Shown: positions 38,636 through 52,300, numbered from the stretch's first letter. The stretch is DNA of 64,000 nt from Motacilla alba alba (GCF_015832195.1 NC_052033.1:2852001-2916000), one strand, 5' to 3'. Numbers and translations are program-made. The notes: generated by a model not told the origin, from the letters alone.

Positions 38636-38870
38636 TCATGGAATCCCAAAATCATTTCAGTTGGAAAAGACCTGGATCATTGAGTCCAACCTGTGCCCAA
38701 TGCCCACCTTGTCACCAAGCCCAGAGCAATTCCTTGGACACCTCCAGGGATGGGACTCCACCACCTCCCAAAGCCTGATAATGCTTTCAATGATTAAATT
38801 CTTCCAGATTTAATTAAACATCCTCTGGTTCAGCTTGAGGCCATTTCCTCTTGCCCTATGAAAGTGAAAA
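38636..38870 (-). mobile_element. CR1 LINE 3' fragment
   Basis: Starts TATCATGGAATCCCAAAATC, then TTGGAAAAGACC and TTGAGTCCAACC, running to CTTGAGGCCATTTCCTCTTG. This is the reverse complement of a CR1 3' region. Confidence 0.88.
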
Positions 38871-39861
38871 CATCAGAATGTGTTAGGAAGGAAACTCAGA
38901 TCAGAACAACTAAAGCCACAGCATATCCACATCCAATTAGCTCATATTCCAGTAATATAAACTAGATATGAAAAATACACAAATGTGGGAAGTGGGCAGT
39001 GTGGGAAATATGGGCTGCAGGAGCAAGGGACAGCAGGACACCACAAAGATGTGCAAGAGGTGGCCATGAAGATGTAAATGACCCTGAGAAACAAGGAATG
39101 TCACCTCCTCTGTCCTTGCAGGACAAGTAAGTGGGGTTCACAAAAGCCATCATTGTGGTCTGTGCTTAAAACGATTGAGAGAAGGGCCCTTTGCTGCAGG
39201 ACCAGGTGCCAGCCCAGAAACTCTCAGCACACCTGGCATTAGACAGATCCATGGGAGGAAGGTGCAGCAACCAGGGCTCTTCAGCACTTTGGCTCTGATG
39301 TGAGCTCCAGCTCAGGGAGTCTCCAGCACCCCCCTGCTCAGCAGGTCCATCCCAAGGGAACACCAGCCACTTGCAAGTCGCTGTCACCCTTAGAGATGGG
39401 ATGTTGGGATCCAGCCCAGGCCAGCAGAGCTGGTTTGCGCTCCACAAGTGTCACATCAAGATGTTCTTTGCCTCTGAAATAAGCACAAGTGGGCCTGGAG
39501 TTTTAACTTGGCTCCTTTTTCTGCTCAGAAGAGCATAAGGGAAAGTGGATGTAGCAGGTGACGCAGCAGGTGCTGAATCCAAACAGCTCTGAGTTTCTAA
39601 AGGATTGTGGATGGAACAGAATGGGGTTAGCCAAGAGGCACTGTATTTGAACTTCTCCATCCATAAACACATGTAAAGATAATTGCTAAATTGAAAATAC
39701 TTGTGAAACATCCAAATCACATGCAGAGAACGTTTATTTCAACACAACACTGGTGCAAATCCAAATGACTGTAGATGGCCACAGAACAGTTCTACAACAG
39801 CTCATACTGGCCATAGCAACAAAAAAAAAATCATTGTTTTCTTTTACTGAAAGATTTCCAA

Positions 39862-39946
39862 TTTTTAAATAATAATTTTAAAAATAATTTAAAATTGTGA
39901 ATTTAAAAATTATAAAATTTTCATTTATAATTTAAAATTTTTCCAG
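39862..39946. repeat. AT-rich tract with short inverted repeats
   Basis: A run of AATTTTAAAA and TTTAAAATT motifs capable of local pairing. No gene content. Confidence 0.7.
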
Positions 39947-40109
39947 GCTGGGGGAGGAAAAAAAAAATCAAGGAGCCAAAAAATCCCCCATCAACTCCAA
40001 AATGTTCAATGCCTGTTTTCAGGCATTTAGCTTCACCTGGGAGAGCTCTGGTCCTGCTGAGGAAGATGATTGTTGTTCAAGCAATGAAATAGGAAACCCA
40101 TGGAATAGA

Positions 40110-40160
40110 TGACAAGATAATAGATAGATAGATATAAATAGATAGATATAGATAGATGAC
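40110..40160. repeat. GATA-type microsatellite
   Basis: Imperfect GATAGATA units with a few interruptions (GATATAAATA). Confidence 0.85.
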
Positions 40161-40879
40161 ATAACCTCAGCATCAACACAGCTTGTGGATGCCATTAATG
40201 GTAAAATAATAAAAGCAGAGAGAAATCAAACATGTTGACATAAAATAGTGAGAAAACATTTTTGACATGATGCGATAAGATCTCTAAAATTGCAAGAGGA
40301 TGCAGCTCCCTGAGTCGACAAGGGGCACTTTGCTTTTGTTCTATTATGTCAGGGAATGAGGCTGATTTCCCGTAAAAGCCTGGACCTTTCACCCTTCTAC
40401 TACTGGAGCTCCAGGTTGAGAAACTGCGGTGAAAGTTCCAGGGCTGGATCTGCTCCCAGTGGCCTCCCAAAGCCTGAGCCCATAGATAAGAGGAAGGGAA
40501 AAGGTTATTGTGCAGGATGAAGCACCATGGACAGCTGAGAGAGAAGTCGCTGCTGTCCATCCAGAGCCATTTCAGGCTTCTCTCATACATGTTTAGGGTA
40601 TTCACTTTGTCTCCTCAATCTCCAGCCTCACACTTTTTAAACTCCCATTTCCTTCTATTGTGCTGACTCATAGGCAGACAAAAGCTCTGTATGGATGTTT
40701 ACTCTCAGAGAGTGCAAAATAATCTACAATTATCATCCTGCTGCAGAATCAATATATCCTCCAAAAACTTCTGCTTCAAGTATTTTGTTTATTATTTTAA
40801 AACTATGTTTAGTGATGTTTGTTGTTAAAAGAAGCTCCTGCTCTAAGAGAAAAACTTATTAACAGCCCTAACAGCACAT

Positions 40880-41640
40880 GCACTGAAGCTGTTTAAATCT
40901 GAAATGTCCCCTTCTAAAAGCAATTTGGTCACCCCAAAGGTTTCTCTTCTCCAGGTTGCACAATCCCAACTCTCCCAGCCTTTCCTCCCAGCAGAGCTGC
41001 TCCATCCCTCTGCCCATCCTGGTGCCTCTCTGGGCTCTCTCCAGCAGCTCCAGGTCCTTCCTGTGCCAGGCCCCAGGGCTGGGGCAGCTCTGCAGGTGGG
41101 GCCTCACCTGAGTGGGGCACAGGGGCAGAATCCCAATCCCTTTCCTGCAGCCCACCCTGCGGCTCGGACCAGGGCAGGGGGGTTCAGGGCTGGGGCAGGT
41201 CCAGATCTCACCCCCAGCACCCCCAGGTCCTCTCCCAGGGCTGCTCCTCTGCTCATCCCCAGCCTGGGTTGATCCTGGGGGTTGCCCCAACCCAGGTGCA
41301 GCACCAGCCCTTGTCCTGTTAAACTTCATGAGATTCCCATGGGCCACTTCTGGAGCTTTCCAGGTCCCTCTGGATGTCCCCATCCTTCAGGGGTGGCACT
41401 GCACCCTCAGCTTGGGGTCACCTGCAAACCTGCTAAGGGTGGCCTCAGTTCTTTCATCCATGTTTTGAATGAAGATATGAAATGGCTCTGGCCCAAAACT
41501 GACCTCTGAGGGACACCACTGGTCACTGATGTCCATCAGCACTCAGCCACTGACCACGGCCCTCTGGAAGTGACCATCCAACCACTTTCTTACCCATCAA
41601 ATCCATCTCTGTCCAATTTAGAGTCCCTTCAGGGTGAAGC
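40880..41640 (-). mobile_element. CR1 LINE fragment, longer 3' part
   Basis: Reverse complement of CR1 ORF2 C-terminal and 3' sequence: TTCTCTTCTCCAGGTTGCAC, CTGGGCTCTCTCCAGCAGCT, AGGTCCCTCTGGATG. Open frames on both strands here are remnants of the element. Confidence 0.85.
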
Positions 41641-42221
41641 ACCCCTAGCAGCAGGTACACAGGAGATGCTTTGAGAACTCTGTGTTTCTTCCCACTTGCA
41701 GGTTAGTTTTTGGTGTTGCTGCCTGACAGCTGCTTTCCTGCAAGCCCGGAGGGCAAAGCATCAGTCTCCATTAGTGTGGGATTTGGTTTGGGGTTTTTTT
41801 AAAGAGTAAAATGGGGTCTCTTTTCTCATAGAAAGCAAAAAACTGGAGCAAACTCAGTACACAGCTCTGTGTCCAGGCATGTGTCCACTGGCATGGCTGG
41901 GCCCTGTGTCACAGCTGGCACAGACAGGGCATGAGGCTCCCTGGGGTGGCAGAGGAGCCATGGCAGAGCTGCTGGGCACCCCCTGCCTGCCAAATGCATG
42001 CCCGATGCTCTGCCACCTCACAGAGATCATTTATTGGTCACAGAGCCTTCAGCAGAGGGTCAGGACATGTCTATTCCCAGGGGCTGGCAAGAGAATAAAT
42101 CCACATATTTCAAAAGCTTAGCAAATGAGAACCATCTGCAGCCTTACAAAGCCTTCAGAGCCCAAGCATCACCACCTGGGGCTCTGTGTTTCTCATCCTG
42201 GCAGGAAACAATGCTTCTTAT

Positions 42222-42772
42222 TGTGGGAATCCATAAAATCAGAGGGTTTTGGGAAAGCTGCAAAAGGCAGGCCTCAGAGGCAGCAGAACTCTGCTTAGAG
42301 CTAAGCAGGAGCCATAACATTGGTCAGCAGAAAAATGATGTAAGAAGTAGAAAAGTAAGGACAAATAGAACAATTGTCTGTGTATTAATGCTTGTCTAGA
42401 ATAACTCCCTAAGCTGCAGAAAAGTCTATCTAGTGAGATAGTAGGGAGTTCTGAGCTGAATAATGGAGCTCTGTGCATTGTGTTTGAAGGCTTACCAGCA
42501 GGTATTGTATTTGAAATAAGCAAGCATTGTTTTAACCAAAGGTACCTGTGCTTATAGTGATTGGATGGAACCACTGTCAATGTGCTTTTGCTTTGTGTGA
42601 TGGGTCAAAAAACTTTTAAAGTAAGTTGTAACATTGAGTTCTTGGTCTGCCACCTGGGATGTGAGCTGCTGGCATCTTCCCACTGTCATAGCCGTGTAAT
42701 GAGAGTGATGCTGGAAAATAAAACAGCTCCAGGCACATTCCTAGCAGTCCCATCCCCTTGGTGATTTGCACA
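42222..42772 (+). mobile_element. Probable solo LTR of an endogenous retrovirus
   Basis: Starts TGTGGGAATCCATAAAATCA. It carries an AATAAA poly(A) signal at about 42717 (GGAAAATAAAACAGCTCC) followed by a short U5-like stretch. The layout and sequence resemble passerine ERVK-type LTRs known to me. The 3' boundary and target duplication could not be settled by eye, and no internal retroviral genes follow. Confidence 0.6.
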
Positions 42773-44635
42773 GAGCCCCCCAGCCAGTGATCCTGCTGAG
42801 CCCAGATTGGCACCAGGAGGTGTCATTGTCGCCAGTGTGGAGCAGACTCTCCTGCACGACCAGCAGAATTCCCGTGGCTGGCTGCAGCTTTTGGGTGCCC
42901 TCACTCCCAGCCAGCCCACAGGAATAATTTACTCACCAAGTGTGAGACCCGTGTCAGATTTGTCCTGCTGAGTGATAACATGAGGTGACAACAGGGAAAG
43001 GAAAATCTAGCAGAGAAAAACAGGGCTCACATTCTGCTGTTTCTATTTTCTCACTTATTTCTTTTTTTCTAGAACAAAATTAAATAGACAAGTGTCCATT
43101 TCCTGCAGAGTAAGATAATATAACTCATAAAATACAACATCAACTTTTATCAAGAGCCTAGGGTGTCTGTACAACTCCTGGCATTCCCACAGAGAGAGTC
43201 TGTAAATTGATTGGTTTAGAGAAAGGAAAAGTAAAGCTTGTGTTTTCCTTCCCAGGAGCTAAGTGCCCTTTTGTCACAAGAGAAGTTTCTTTAATGGAAA
43301 CAGAAGCAGCAACATGTCCAAACCTGAGAAACAAGTTAGCTGAAGTACCAAAATAAAACCTCCCATCCATGACATGTCAGAGCTGCTGACCAAGTCCCCA
43401 GACAGGACCATTTCTATTCTTTGTAGAGACAGCCCAGAGTCCAAACACCTAATTCAGGCAGAGCAGGAGCAAAGCTGTGGCTTTGGACTTCAACCATCAC
43501 TAGAAACTCACTTTCAAACCCTCCTACTCCTTTTTTTCCTCAGCCAAGCCATCAGGGCTGCTCCAGCTCCTGCCCAAAGTCAGGCAGCATGTCCCAAGCC
43601 ACGAACCATTTACTCCAGCAGCACCAGTATTGCTGTCTGAGAAACACAGATCATCTTGCTGGAAAACTCAGGGGGTTGTGCCAGGCTGGTTCTCCAACAT
43701 CCAGATCATGGATTTACAGTCTCAGTGTTAAATATTTAAGATACACACAGATTCTCTCTGTTCAGGGCATGTGAGTACCACAGCATCCAACACCAGAGCA
43801 GACCCCGCCTCAGCCTGGGCTCTCCTGCCTCCTCCAGGAGGGAGCAGAGAGAAGCTGTATTCCCAAGTCATGACATAAATGGATTTCCTTCCTCCAGCTG
43901 CTGGTTTGCAGCCTTTTCTTCCCTCCTCAGCCTTGCATTCCCCTGAGACGTTTCACAGTCCAGAGGGTTACACCAGGCTCTGTGCAGCTTCCCTGTGTCC
44001 ACGCAATCCAAACTCCAGCCAGCAACTTGTGCCTTCCATCCCAACCTGTGGCATAACAAGAGTTACAAATCCTCTCTTGAAGGTGGAAACAAGGTTTGTA
44101 GGTAATGTTACTACCCCGTGTAAACAGCATACTCACACCACACTCCTTCCCTGGGGCAGCCAGCCACCAGCCGGCTCCATGGAGCAGCCCAGCATCTGCT
44201 CCAAAGCCACTGACAGATGTGTTTGTGGGCTGCTGTTGGAGGCATGATTCCCTTAGGAACAGCCCTAAGCTCTTCTTGAAGCTTCCTTCCTGTTCTGCTT
44301 GTGGCTGGCCTGAAAAAACGGTAATGCTTAAAAAGAAACTAAACTTATTAAATTGTTCTGGTGAAAATAGTCAGGAGAATAAACCTGTCCAGCATAAGAG
44401 CTTTACACAAGTAATTCTATTCTTGTTGCAGGGCACAGTGGACAAGACTCAATTTTAAAGTGCCATTAAAATTTTAAACACTTCAGGCAAACAGAGGGGA
44501 ATGACAAGATTCACTAATCAGGCCACTGCCCAAACAGGGCACCAAGGCACAGATCCCAACAGAAAGACATGGGACAGGGCACTGAAAGAAATTAATGACA
44601 TCAAGCAAATATTTGTTAATTTTTATTCCTAATTT
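42773..44635. other. No gene recognised
   Basis: Mixed unique-looking sequence. Open frames on both strands are short and lack family motifs. Confidence 0.4.
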
Positions 44636-44815
44636 TATATATATATAATATACATTATCTATATTTCTATTATATAACATATATATTTTATATATACAAT
44701 ATAAAATATTATATATATAATTATATATATATAGACAGCTCCTGCTGCCATATATATATACATACGTATATGCCAGGATATATAGATATATATAGATATA
44801 TATTTATATATAAAT
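44636..44815. repeat. TA-rich microsatellite cluster
   Basis: Alternating ATATAT tracts interrupted by a short GACAGCTCCTGCTGCC block at about 44734, with later GATATATA units. Likely an unstable simple repeat. Confidence 0.92.
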
Positions 44816-45109
44816 ATGGGATTTTGCAGGCTCTCCTGGAGCAGCCCACGATAAAAAGCTTCTGTGCCAGTCCCAGCACCAGCCACTTGATGGCCATCCT
44901 GCTCTGCAGGAGAGGGACACCGGGGACAGAGCAGGGTCCTGGGGCTGGGGACCTGCCGGGGGGGACCCCTGAGCTGACCAGCTGGGAGCAGAGGGGTCCC
45001 CTGACACCCTCGAGCAGCTGCCCCACGGTGCTGCCCCTCACCTGGGTGCTATGAAAGAGAGATTTGAGATCACTTTAAAAATCACTGGCAAGGGTATGAG
45101 CTCAAGTCA

Positions 45110-45515
45110 GATTTAATATTGACAAAGCATGACAACTCTACTACTTACAGGACAGCTGAGGCACAGCAAGGGAAAACAATCAACAAGATGATACAGAGGA
45201 GATGAAAGTTGGAGGCTCCCCATCCGAGAAAAAGAGGATAAAAAGATGAAAAAATATGTTGTAAAGTAGCATGAAGAGTAAGAAATCAATAACCAGTAGA
45301 GGATAGAATACAAATTAAGCAAATGATGTGACTTAGAACCAATGAACATTAATTTGTTTGCTAAAAATGTATAAATAAGTGGAAAAGTTCTGTATTTGCA
45401 TCAGTGCAGAGGCCAGAACTTGTCAGCCACCCCTGCTGGCCAAAAATAAAAGCAACGCCTTACTCTCTGACACTCAAAGACAGGGTTAGAGGGAGTCTTT
45501 ATCCTGACAATTTCA
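45110..45515 (+). repeat. Possible solo LTR
   Basis: A TATA-like box (GTATAAATAAG at about 45369) is followed 70-80 bp later by AATAAAAGC (about 45446) and a GC-poor U5-like end near TGACAATTTCAG. This is the spacing expected of an LTR promoter and poly(A) signal. The boundaries are uncertain and no target duplication was identified. Confidence 0.4.
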
Positions 45516-45984
45516 GAGGGTTTTGGTAAGAGCAGCGCTGGTGAAAAGACCCCAAACCTCACATCCTGCACAGGATCTGCCACTCTGAACACAACCAGGG
45601 CAGAGGCATGCTGCTTCCTGCCCCGGCTGCCCATCCCTTCTTGCTCTTCAGAAACCCTCTGCTGTTTTCCCCAGCGCCTGGGGATGGCATCACCTGCTCA
45701 CTGTTCGGGGTGTGTGGCAGGGAGCCGGAGGCTTCCTCCAGAGTGTGTGGATGAGGCTTCTTTTGGTGGAAAGCGAAGCGATGCCACATTTAAAACAGAG
45801 TGCTTCCCTCCTTTCCAGCTTCGAGCCCCTGGCAGTCCCCAAGGAGCTCTGGGAGTTCCACTCAGGGCTGAGAAATCCCTCATGGTTCCACACCTGGTGG
45901 GGCTGCCAGGGAGCCAGGGCATCTGGGGCCCCACAGCTGCACCCCAGCACTCAGTGGGGCATTTTGAAATACATGGATTGGAAT

Positions 45985-46065
45985 TTGGAGTCTGCCAAGG
46001 ACGCTGTGGGGCTCTGCAGATACAATTCAGTCTGCCAAGGACGCTATGGGGCTCTGCAGATAAAA
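45985..46065. repeat. Short tandem duplication of about 39-40 bp
   Basis: GTCTGCCAAGGACGCT(G/A)TGG followed by GGCTCTGCAGATA occurs twice (near 45990 and 46029). It makes the 206-codon plus-strand frame here look repetitive; I do not consider that frame a gene. Confidence 0.75.
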
Positions 46066-46296
46066 TTCAAGGCCCACAGGAACATTTTGGGGTACCAGGG
46101 ATGCAATTTGAGACCCTCTGCAGAAAATCTGGGGCCCGGTGCCTGCAATTTGGGGGCAAGTGGGGCATTTTGGGATGGCAGGGGTGTGAGGAGGAAGCAT
46201 CCCACTGCCTGTGGGACAGGCCAAGAAGGACACAGTTTGTTCAGCACATTCAGGGCAGTACACAGCTGAAGGATACCATGGATGTGTTTCTCCACC

Positions 46297-46302
46297 TTTA
46301 TT
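46297..46302 (-). terminator. Poly(A) signal AATAAA of the MROH-type gene
   Basis: AATAAA on the minus strand, 30 nt beyond the TGA stop at 46333-46335. Confidence 0.75.
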
Positions 46303-46332
46303 AATCCACAGAAAGCTGCAGCTCTGCTCAGC

Positions 46333-49300
46333 TCAGCAGCACCAGCAGCACAGCGTGTGTAGAATGACCCACGATCTTCTCTGCACCCTTGGAGCTCTCA
46401 GGATCAGGCCCGTGTGGGCTGCCAGGGAGCTGATTGAGATATCCCTGTCTCTCTCCAAGGGCTGAAGGGCTGGGACCCAAAGAAACAGAGCCAAGATGAA
46501 GCCGTGTGTCTGCAGAGCCCCCCCCGGATTCCCCACAGACCACTCACCACTGAGGACGTGAGCCTGCGTCTCCATGTCCTGGTCCCTCATGTGCCTTGTG
46601 GCGCACCCTGGGCACAGAGCTCTGTCATTCCCTGCTCCCAGGGTGGCTCCCAGCAGGGTGACCCCCAGCCCTGCCACCCTCCCACTCTGCAGGGCTGACC
46701 CCAGGGCCACCAGAAGGGGACTGGGCAAGGTAGCCACCAGGCCCAGCTGGTGGCAGGGGGCAGAGGGAGGCTGAGGCTCTGCACGGGGTGGTTGGGGTAG
46801 CCACAGGGCTGCTGCCAGTGCAGGGACGTGGCCAGGCTGGCCCAAAAGGGGCCAGGGCTGTGACTCACCGATGAACCTGACAGCCGCCAGGCGCACAGAG
46901 GACTGAGGGTCCCTCAGGTAGGGCAGGCTCTGATGCATGAGCTCTTCAGCCCTGCTCCTCCTCCTCATTATCTGCAGGGAGCACCGGGGATGTCTCCAGG
47001 CTTGTCACAGAGCCCCCCAGCTGGCTGGAGCAGTCCCTCCTGCCAGCACCCCACTGCTGAGCCCTCCCAAGGGGAGAGGAGCCTGCAGAGCAGCCTCTGG
47101 GGCTCTGTTCTCCAGGACAGGAACAAGGTCCTCCAGGTCCTGCCCAGCCCTGCAAGCAGCACTCATGGGGACAGACACAGGGCAGGGACAGCTCTCACCC
47201 AGCATGGGCCCTGGGGCTTGTCCTTACCAAGCATTCTCCAAGCTCCCACATCCGCTCCTTCTGCAGCAGGTGCTTGAGCTGCTTCCATTTGAGGAGCTCT
47301 GCAGCAGCAAAAAGGGCTTCCCTGGAAGCCTGCAGAACAGCACGAGCTCAGAGGTGGCACCAGGGCCTGGGGAAAGAGACCTCTTGGCTTCATTCCTGCA
47401 ATGATCCCACCCTCAGGAAGCTGGGACTTGTCCTAGCCCAAATGTCTTGGAGTCTCTTGGGGCCAGCCCTGGGTGACTGACTGAGGCTTGAAGCCCTGGC
47501 TTCTGAAACTTGTGGGGAAGCTGAGAAGCCTCTGGGCTCCTGGAGCACACATGTTCAGGCCTCGAGTGCTGCCTCAGTGGCCACAGGCTGCTGCCAAGCT
47601 GCAGGAGCAGGCAGGACAGGGGTTGAAAATGGCCGAGCCACCTTGTCCACCCCTGCTTGTGCTGGTTCCCTTTCCCAGGGGCTGCACTGGGGGAGCCCTG
47701 CCCAATGCAAGCAGCCCCTGCCCCAGTGCCCAGAATCCCTGGTGTCACATTCATATGCTCTGAAAAATCCCTTTGCTCAGGATTTTTCCTCTGGGAAGCT
47801 GAAAAGCCTCAGAGAAAAAGGAAAACAATTTTATCTCATTTGGTTCTCCTCTGTTTTGCTCATGTGGAATGTGTTTGGAGATTGTTTCATTGGACTCTGC
47901 TGTGAGTTGTTTTGATTCTTTGGCCAATCAGGGCCAAGCTGTGTCGGGACTCTGGAAAGAGTCACAAGTTTTCATTATTGTCTTTTTAGCCTTCTGAAAG
48001 GCTTTCTATATTCTTTAGTATAGTTTAGTTTAGTATTCTTTAATATAATATAGTATCAAAAAATAATAAATTAGTCTTCTGAGAACATGGAGTCAGGTTC
48101 ATCATTCCTTCCTGCCACAGGGCAGGGCACAAATACAACACCCTGGGAGGTGTCAGCCCCCCCATATCACTGCTGAGCCTTCAAATCCATACCTTGGCCA
48201 CGCTGGGGACCTGGTCGTTCACACGGAAGAGGAGCGGGATCAGTGCACTCTGAATCTGCCTCCTCATCTTCTTCTCATCCCTCCTCGCCACGGACCTCAG
48301 CAGGTCTCTGAGGAGCCAGAGGGAGAGCTCTCGCAGCCGGCTGCTGTCCTGTGAGGAGGGAGTGGGGCAGTACCAGTCATCAGTTTGTCTGGGTCTGGAC
48401 TGAAGGCACTTGAGACAGTAATTCATGTTGGGACTCAAATGTTTATTTATTTTTTATCAGTAAAACAGTCTCATTCCTGTGAGTTCTGCAGCTTTTCATT
48501 AGAAGGCACAAAATGGCCAACAATCTCTTGTTACAAGGTCTTTTAAGACTAAACTATCCAATTAAGAACTGACACCTGGATTATTTCCCCTTTTAACCCA
48601 ATAACTGATCCCAAAGAGCCCCAGTGGGGACTTTTCTGCCCAATTACAAAATGCCACCCAAACCCATGAAAAAGAAGAAAGAAGAAGCATGAAGAAGAAA
48701 CCCAGGATGACACCCTGTGCCCTCCATCTTGCTCCATCCACAACATACTAAAAATGCCAAAACTTCAATTCCTCACCAAGTGATACACCCACACTGCTCT
48801 CTATAATCCATTTCACACTCTTGTGGACTCTATCTTGAAGTCTAGGGAATTTTCTCCATGAATGAGGGTCACAGTCAGTGCTCCCCTGAGGGTCAGGGCA
48901 GCCCAGAGCAGACAGAGTTTCCACCAGACATTCCTGGTGCCCTGGGTTTCCACAAGGGAGAAAAGGTGAGCCTTGAAGCAGGGCTCCCTGCCTGTGCCTG
49001 CAGTAAGGGCCATGCCACTTTGTCACAAGCAGCGTTGGGCTGCAAAGCCCAGGATTGATTCCAGGAGGGCTGAGCCTGCTCCAAGTGCTGCTTTCGTGAG
49101 GGGCAGTGCCCATCTGGGGAGCTCGGGCTCCCATATCAGCCTCACCGAGTCAAAGAGGGGCAGGATCCTCCCCACCAATGCCACAGCCATGGAGCTGGCC
49201 TTTGACTTTTTCAGCTGACCCAGGACGTTTCTGAAGACCTCAATGATCTTCAGCTTCTCATCTTCATTGCCAACTTCCAGTATCTTCATCATGCTTGGCA

Positions 49301-52300
49301 GGAAGGCTTCAATATTTTTTCCCTTTATGAAGAAGAGAGTTTCCATTTTGTGAAAAGGCTGTGTCTGGACAGCTCCCAGGGCAGTCACCCCAGACCCCAC
49401 CACAGCAGGGAGGGTTTTTGGAGCAGTCAGCCCACATCCTCACTCCCAGCCCAGGCCAAGCCACTGCCTTGCACTCATCCCCAGGCCCTGGCTGCCCCAA
49501 TACCACCCTGCTCACCATCTCAATTCTCTCTGACAGCCCAACAAGGACTTCCAGCATCAGGAAGGCCGTCATCACATCAGGATGCCCCTGATCATTCCAG
49601 ATGCTGGGCTCATCACCCAAGTCCTCCAAGTCAATCTGCCCCAAGGATGGCTGGAGGAAAAAAACAGCCATGAGGTGCTGGCAGAGGGCTCACAGAAAGG
49701 GGTTGGGGCTTTTCTAGTAACTCACAGCTCTGTGAGAGGCGTGGGTGCCTTCTCTGGAAGAGATGCACCACTGGCTCCGGAGCAAGAAAGCAAACTCCAT
49801 TAGGCACTTGTCCAGAATGTCAGGCTTGGAGGACAGAGTGTCACACAGCTCCTGCATAGCGCTGGAAGCCAGGGGGCTGCCTTAGCCACAGTGCCATGGC
49901 CAGGACCAGCCCCACAGAGCAGAGCCCGTGCTGGGGGTCCCCAGGGGCCCTGCAGGAGGCAGGACAGGGCTGAGGGGGAGTTCTCGGTGGGGATGGGAGC
50001 ACCGAGCTGGCTCTGGAGTGGCTTGGCTGGCTTTGGTTGCTGCGAGCCCAGCACAGAGCCAGAAAGGTTTGTGGGATGGAGAGCCTGGCTCCGTGTGATG
50101 TCCTGCAGCATTCCTTGGATCTGACAGCCACAGAGTCTCGGGGTCCCTGTCCCCACATGGAGCAAGCCCCTCAGATTGTCAGGGCCAGTACCTGTCTCCT
50201 TGAAGAGCCATCTTGCACAGGGTGATGACCACTGCCGAGGAGTACTCATTGGTCATCAGGAGAAACAGTGACTCCACTTTCACACAGCCTGCCTCTGTGG
50301 TGATGCACAGCAGGTTCTCAAGAATGCAGTTCACTATCTTGGGCACCTGGAAAGGATACAGGTGAGGATGGCAGCCACTGGAGTGCAGCCATGTCCCCAG
50401 CTGGCCTTCCCATTCCTCTCTGCCGCCTTCAGATGGCTTCGGGTGCCCAAGTCACCTGGATTTGTGAGGAAGGGATGGAGGGAGGAACAAGGCCTGACAG
50501 GGCTGAAGATCAGGACAATCCAGCCCCAGGGCACTTACATCTGTCAGCCAGAAGTCTGGGTCTTCCATGACCACATCCAGCATGCTGCTGGGCACGTCCT
50601 TGTCAAGGATGCTGGCATCTCTCATGGCCTCGATGGCCTCGAGGATGACATCTGTCCTCTCGCTGGAGTGGAGGTATCTTCCAAAGGCCTATGGCAGGAA
50701 GGAAGGAAGGCACGTGCACTGAGTGCCCTGATGGTGCTGCTTGGCTGGGCAGAGGCTCCTGGCAGTGCTGGCAGCAGAGCCCACAGGAAAGCTGGCGGCA
50801 GTGCCTGCAGTCCCTGCGTGGGACTGGGTGAGGAGAGAGTGCCCTCCACGTCAGGGAGGAGGGCTCATGGCTGGCCCTACAGAGAATTAGGGGCTTGCTG
50901 GAGCTCCTGCTGGGGCTGGAGCTGCTGCCAGGACAGCAGAGTGCAGCCCATGTGTTGTCCCTGCTCAGGGATGGCAGGAACCCTCTTGCCAGGGCAGTGA
51001 GGCCCCACCAGCCCCACTGATTCTGGGTCCCTTTGCTCACACAAGTGCCCTGCTGATGCCACAGACAAGAGTCCCAGCCAGGAGGGGGATCATTACCTGG
51101 GTACAGTCTCTAATGCTGAGGTAACACAGCGAGGAGGTGGTCACAGCTTCCCAAGAGAATTCGTCTGACCCATCCCTTGGCCTTGACTTGTCTAAACAGC
51201 AAGGCAAACACAGAAGTCAGTGAGACAGCTGCTTTGTCAGTAAGGTCATCAAACCACCCTGAGAGCTGCTTGCAAGACAGCAGGACAGAATCAGTCTGGA
51301 TTTCTGGGGACCATTAGAAATAGCTTCTTGCTCAGGAAAGAGGCCCCAGGCAGGGTGGTGGATTTGCTCTTCTCTAACAGGGAAGACTCAGCTTTGGGAC
51401 CTGGGAGTCAATTGGGCTTTGGCTGTGGGGGCCCCAAGCCAGCGGGGTTCAAGGTCCTGAAAGGAAGCAGGGGAAGGAGAGCAGTAACAAACAGATCCTG
51501 GACTTGAGGTGAGCACTCAGCTTCTGCAGCAAAGTGGCAGCTGGGATGCCATGGGAAGCAGCTGGGAGGGGCAGAGGAGGTCAGGAAGCAGGTCTGTCAA
51601 GAGAGGTCTGCGTGCACAGGGATGAGGCCACAGCTGCTCTTGCTTTTTTACTTACAGAGGAATTCAGCAAGGGAAAAAAGAGCGTGGAAAGCCATATAGC
51701 TTGTTTGTTCCCCGGAATATCGGAAAAGAATGAGACGTCCCACCAGCCTTCCCATGGCTGGGAATGAGATGTCTTCAGGGCAGACAGGTCCAGAACTGTC
51801 TCTTCCAAAGTTGACAGAGGGCTGCATGAGGGAGACATGAGAAGAGGGGCTAAGAGAAGGAAGCTGGTGCTGAACCTTTACCCAAGAGTGTGCCCAGGGC
51901 TGGATTCCTGGTGAATCTGGGCTTTGCAGAGCTCCATGGCCCCATCTCTTGGAGTAACCAGCTGGGCAGCAGCCCTGACAAGGACAGTGGCAGGGAGAGG
52001 GCATGGGCTGGCTGGAGGGTGCGTGGTCCTTACCTTCAGAGTGGAATAGTTGGACAGCAAATTGGTCAGGACAGCAATCCTCCCCACAGCCCTCTCCCGC
52101 ACAGCTTCTCTCTCAGATCTGCTGTACTCCAGCAGCATCTGGGGTGAGAGAAGCCACTGGTGAGCACCAAGAGCAAACACAGCTCTGCTCCTGGGCCAGA
52201 CTTGTACCATCCCTCACGGCTTCCTCTGACCTCACACAAAGCCTGCAGTGGGGTGCCTGTCCCTGGGGTCCCTCACAAGCCTGGACAAAGGTCCCAGGAC

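Noticed and set aside
40195..40605. 136-codon minus-strand frame (begins MNTLNMYERS)
   Set aside because: It may come from a retroelement, but I could not identify a family, a partner LTR or any known protein motif.
45684..46304. 206-codon plus-strand frame just downstream of the MROH-type gene
   Set aside because: It contains a short tandem duplication, has no recognisable domain, and overlaps the MROH poly(A) region on the opposite strand; probably chance in GC-rich DNA.
49309..49403. Upstream extension of MROH exon 14 through METLFFIKGKN
   Set aside because: An acceptor just before GKNIEAFLPS has the better pyrimidine tract and gives the phase and family-like join to the previous exon, so the longer form was not used.
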